Shown here one piece after another: positions 7,729-8,441 of a DNA stretch of 8,441 nt; the first letter of the stretch is position 1, and each line of letters starts with the position of its first letter. The position numbers and the translations under genes were made by a program. The stretch comes from JACPGQ01 sp039798685 (GTDB taxonomy: Bacteria; Patescibacteriota; Microgenomatia; Levybacterales; UBA12049), in assembly GCA_039798685.1 (NCBI GenBank), contig JBDKFM010000056.1, positions 1 through 8,441 of the forward strand, in the 5' to 3' direction. A model generated the notes under the pieces. It searched no databases. It was not told the origin of the DNA and worked only from the letters and a program-made list of their open reading frames with translations.

Positions 7729-7773
7729 AGAGATCTAAGTATATATCTTTATGTTATTAATTTGTAGACCTCT
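7729..7773 (-). promoter_or_regulatory. 72-bp gap (7729-7800): possible -10 element and inverted repeat before the DPM1-like gene
   Basis: On the minus strand TATACT (7743-7738, 5 of 6 to TATAAT) lies 9 nt before the ATG at 7728. It would give a transcript starting at about 7731 with a leader of only a few bases. The -35 region (TACAAA at 7766-7761) is poor. AGAGGTCTA (7773-7765) and TAGATCTCT (7737-7729) form a 9-bp inverted repeat with one G-U pair in RNA and a 27-nt loop, ending directly against the start codon. The rest of the gap, 7774-7800, holds nothing I can identify, and no intrinsic terminator follows the upstream gene. Confidence 0.3.
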
Positions 7774-7800
7774 CTTATGACAAAGTAGTGAGGAAATAAC

Positions 7801-8441
7801 TTATTCAACACGATCACGATGAAATGGAGCAACCACCATCATATCATCAATTTTTATACCCTTGCGTTGCTCTCTGCGCAGCATCATAATTCTCGTAAGC
7901 TGAGAAAATGCCTGAAACAAACCGAGAGAAAATGCAATATCACCTTTTATCAAAGTATTAATTATGTGATATGGCAACCAGAGTATATGAGAGATGAGCA
8001 GCAAGGAATCTGTCGCATTTAGCCATACAAAAAAAATCTGATTTCGATAGGAAATCGTCTGAATTGCAAAAGGTTTTCTACTTTTCTTAATAGATCCTTG
8101 ATCATGCTCATGTACCACAACTGATTTTGGCTCGAAAATAATCTTGTATCCATTCTTTTGTGCACGATACGAAAGGTCAATATCCTCCCAATAAAATGGA
8201 TTATAGATCTCATTCATTCCCCCGAGTTGATTCCAGATACTTCTTCTGAAAGCACTGCTCCCTCCACTTACCCAAAGAGTATTTTGCTTGTCAACCTCAC
8301 CTCTTCGATGCAACAAAAATCCCCTTTTCCATGTTCCGATTCCTCTTCCTCTGAGGGTGATTTTCCCGTCATCAACACTTTTATCCATAAAACCAACTGC
8401 AAAAATCTTTGGATCATTAAACGATCGCACCGCATTTGAAA
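7801..8441 (-). CDS. Rhamnosyltransferase-like GT2, N-terminus cut by window edge
   Basis: The frame stays open to the right edge, with codons for Ser-Asn-Ala before the GTG at 8430, so that GTG is not the real start. The visible 212 residues are the second half of a GT2 domain and its C-terminal tail. Numbering from the GTG codon, TLWVSGGSSAFRR (51-63) is the acceptor-side motif and YWEDIDLSYRA (80-90) holds the ED pair expected to supply the catalytic base (E82-D83). GYKIIFEP (94-101) and VVVHEH (104-109) complete the pattern seen in WbbL/rhamnosyltransferase-type GT2 proteins. The nucleotide-binding half with the DxD motif lies outside the window. A hydrophobic stretch at about 142-160 may associate with the membrane. 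It probably adds a sugar to a lipid-linked glycan precursor on the cytoplasmic side. The TAA stop is followed by 72 bp before the DPM1-like gene. The sugar specificity is not readable. Confidence 0.87.
   Translation of the reverse strand, partial: SNAVRSFNDPKIFAVGFMDKSVDDGKITLRGRGIGTWKRGFLLHRRGEVDKQNTLWVSGGSSAFRRSIWNQLGGMNEIYNPFYWEDIDLSYRAQKNGYKIIFEPKSVVVHEHDQGSIKKSRKPFAIQTISYRNQIFFVWLNATDSLLLISHILWLPYHIINTLIKGDIAFSLGLFQAFSQLTRIMMLRREQRKGIKIDDMMVVAPFHRDRVE

Noticed and set aside
8428..8430. GTG at 8430 as the start of the rhamnosyltransferase-like gene
   Set aside because: The frame remains open to the edge, and the visible part lacks the nucleotide-binding half of the GT2 domain. The gene must begin outside the window.
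1..8441. Recoded TGA (code 4 or 25), as in some CPR lineages
   Set aside because: TGA serves as the stop of the 494-aa gene in an ATGA overlap, and the tryptophans I checked are TGG. All frames close sensibly with the standard bacterial code.
1..8441. CRISPR arrays, tRNA or rRNA genes, insertion sequences
   Set aside because: I found no regularly spaced repeats, no cloverleaf-like sequence, no transposase and no terminal inverted repeats. There is almost no non-coding space to hold them.

Overview
The window is a glycosyltransferase island. All seven genes that can be read, two of them cut by the window edges, encode glycosyltransferases: two cytoplasmic-type GT2 enzymes and five large polytopic membrane enzymes of the GT-C fold (four GT39/PMT-like, one GT87/DUF2029-like). 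Coding density is very high: the only gaps are 26 bp, 72 bp and two of 1 bp. The DNA is AT-rich and TGA acts as a stop codon, which argues against genetic codes 4 and 25. Families of divergent GT39-like proteins with WDE or DQARD first-loop motifs, tight packing and starts without Shine-Dalgarno sequences fit Candidate Phyla Radiation bacteria (Patescibacteria, perhaps Microgenomates). That assignment is inference; no marker gene is present.

Layout from right to left. Positions 8441-4270 carry four minus-strand genes in one direction: the C-terminal part of a rhamnosyltransferase-like GT2 (8441-7801), a 72-bp gap with a possible promoter, a DPM1-like polyprenyl-phosphate sugar synthase (7728-7012), a GT39-like protein with a DQARD motif (7010-5526, 1-nt gap), and a GT87-like protein (5529-4270, ATGA overlap). 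The last three look translationally linked. Positions 2709-4280 carry a single plus-strand GT39-like gene whose 3' end overlaps the GT87-like gene by 11 bp. Positions 2682-1 carry two tandem minus-strand GT39 paralogues, 1 nt apart, the second running off the left edge.

The plus-strand gene and the tandem pair diverge from a 26-bp intergenic gap. It contains a palindrome, AGTATACT, that gives a TATACT -10 element on the minus strand and overlaps a TATAGT element on the plus strand. The minus-strand promoter (TTGGCA-17-TATACT) would start transcription inside a run of three ATG codons, so this mRNA is predicted to be leaderless.

Working model (inference): the DPM1-like enzyme transfers a hexose from a nucleotide sugar to a polyprenyl phosphate on the cytoplasmic face. 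After flipping, the GT-C enzymes use that lipid-linked sugar to decorate surface proteins, lipids or glycans. The GT2 fragment would help to build a glycan precursor in the cytoplasm. Nothing in the window shows the sugar or the acceptor, and no flippase, polymerase or oligosaccharyltransferase is visible. No RNA genes, CRISPR arrays, mobile elements or convincing intrinsic terminators were seen.
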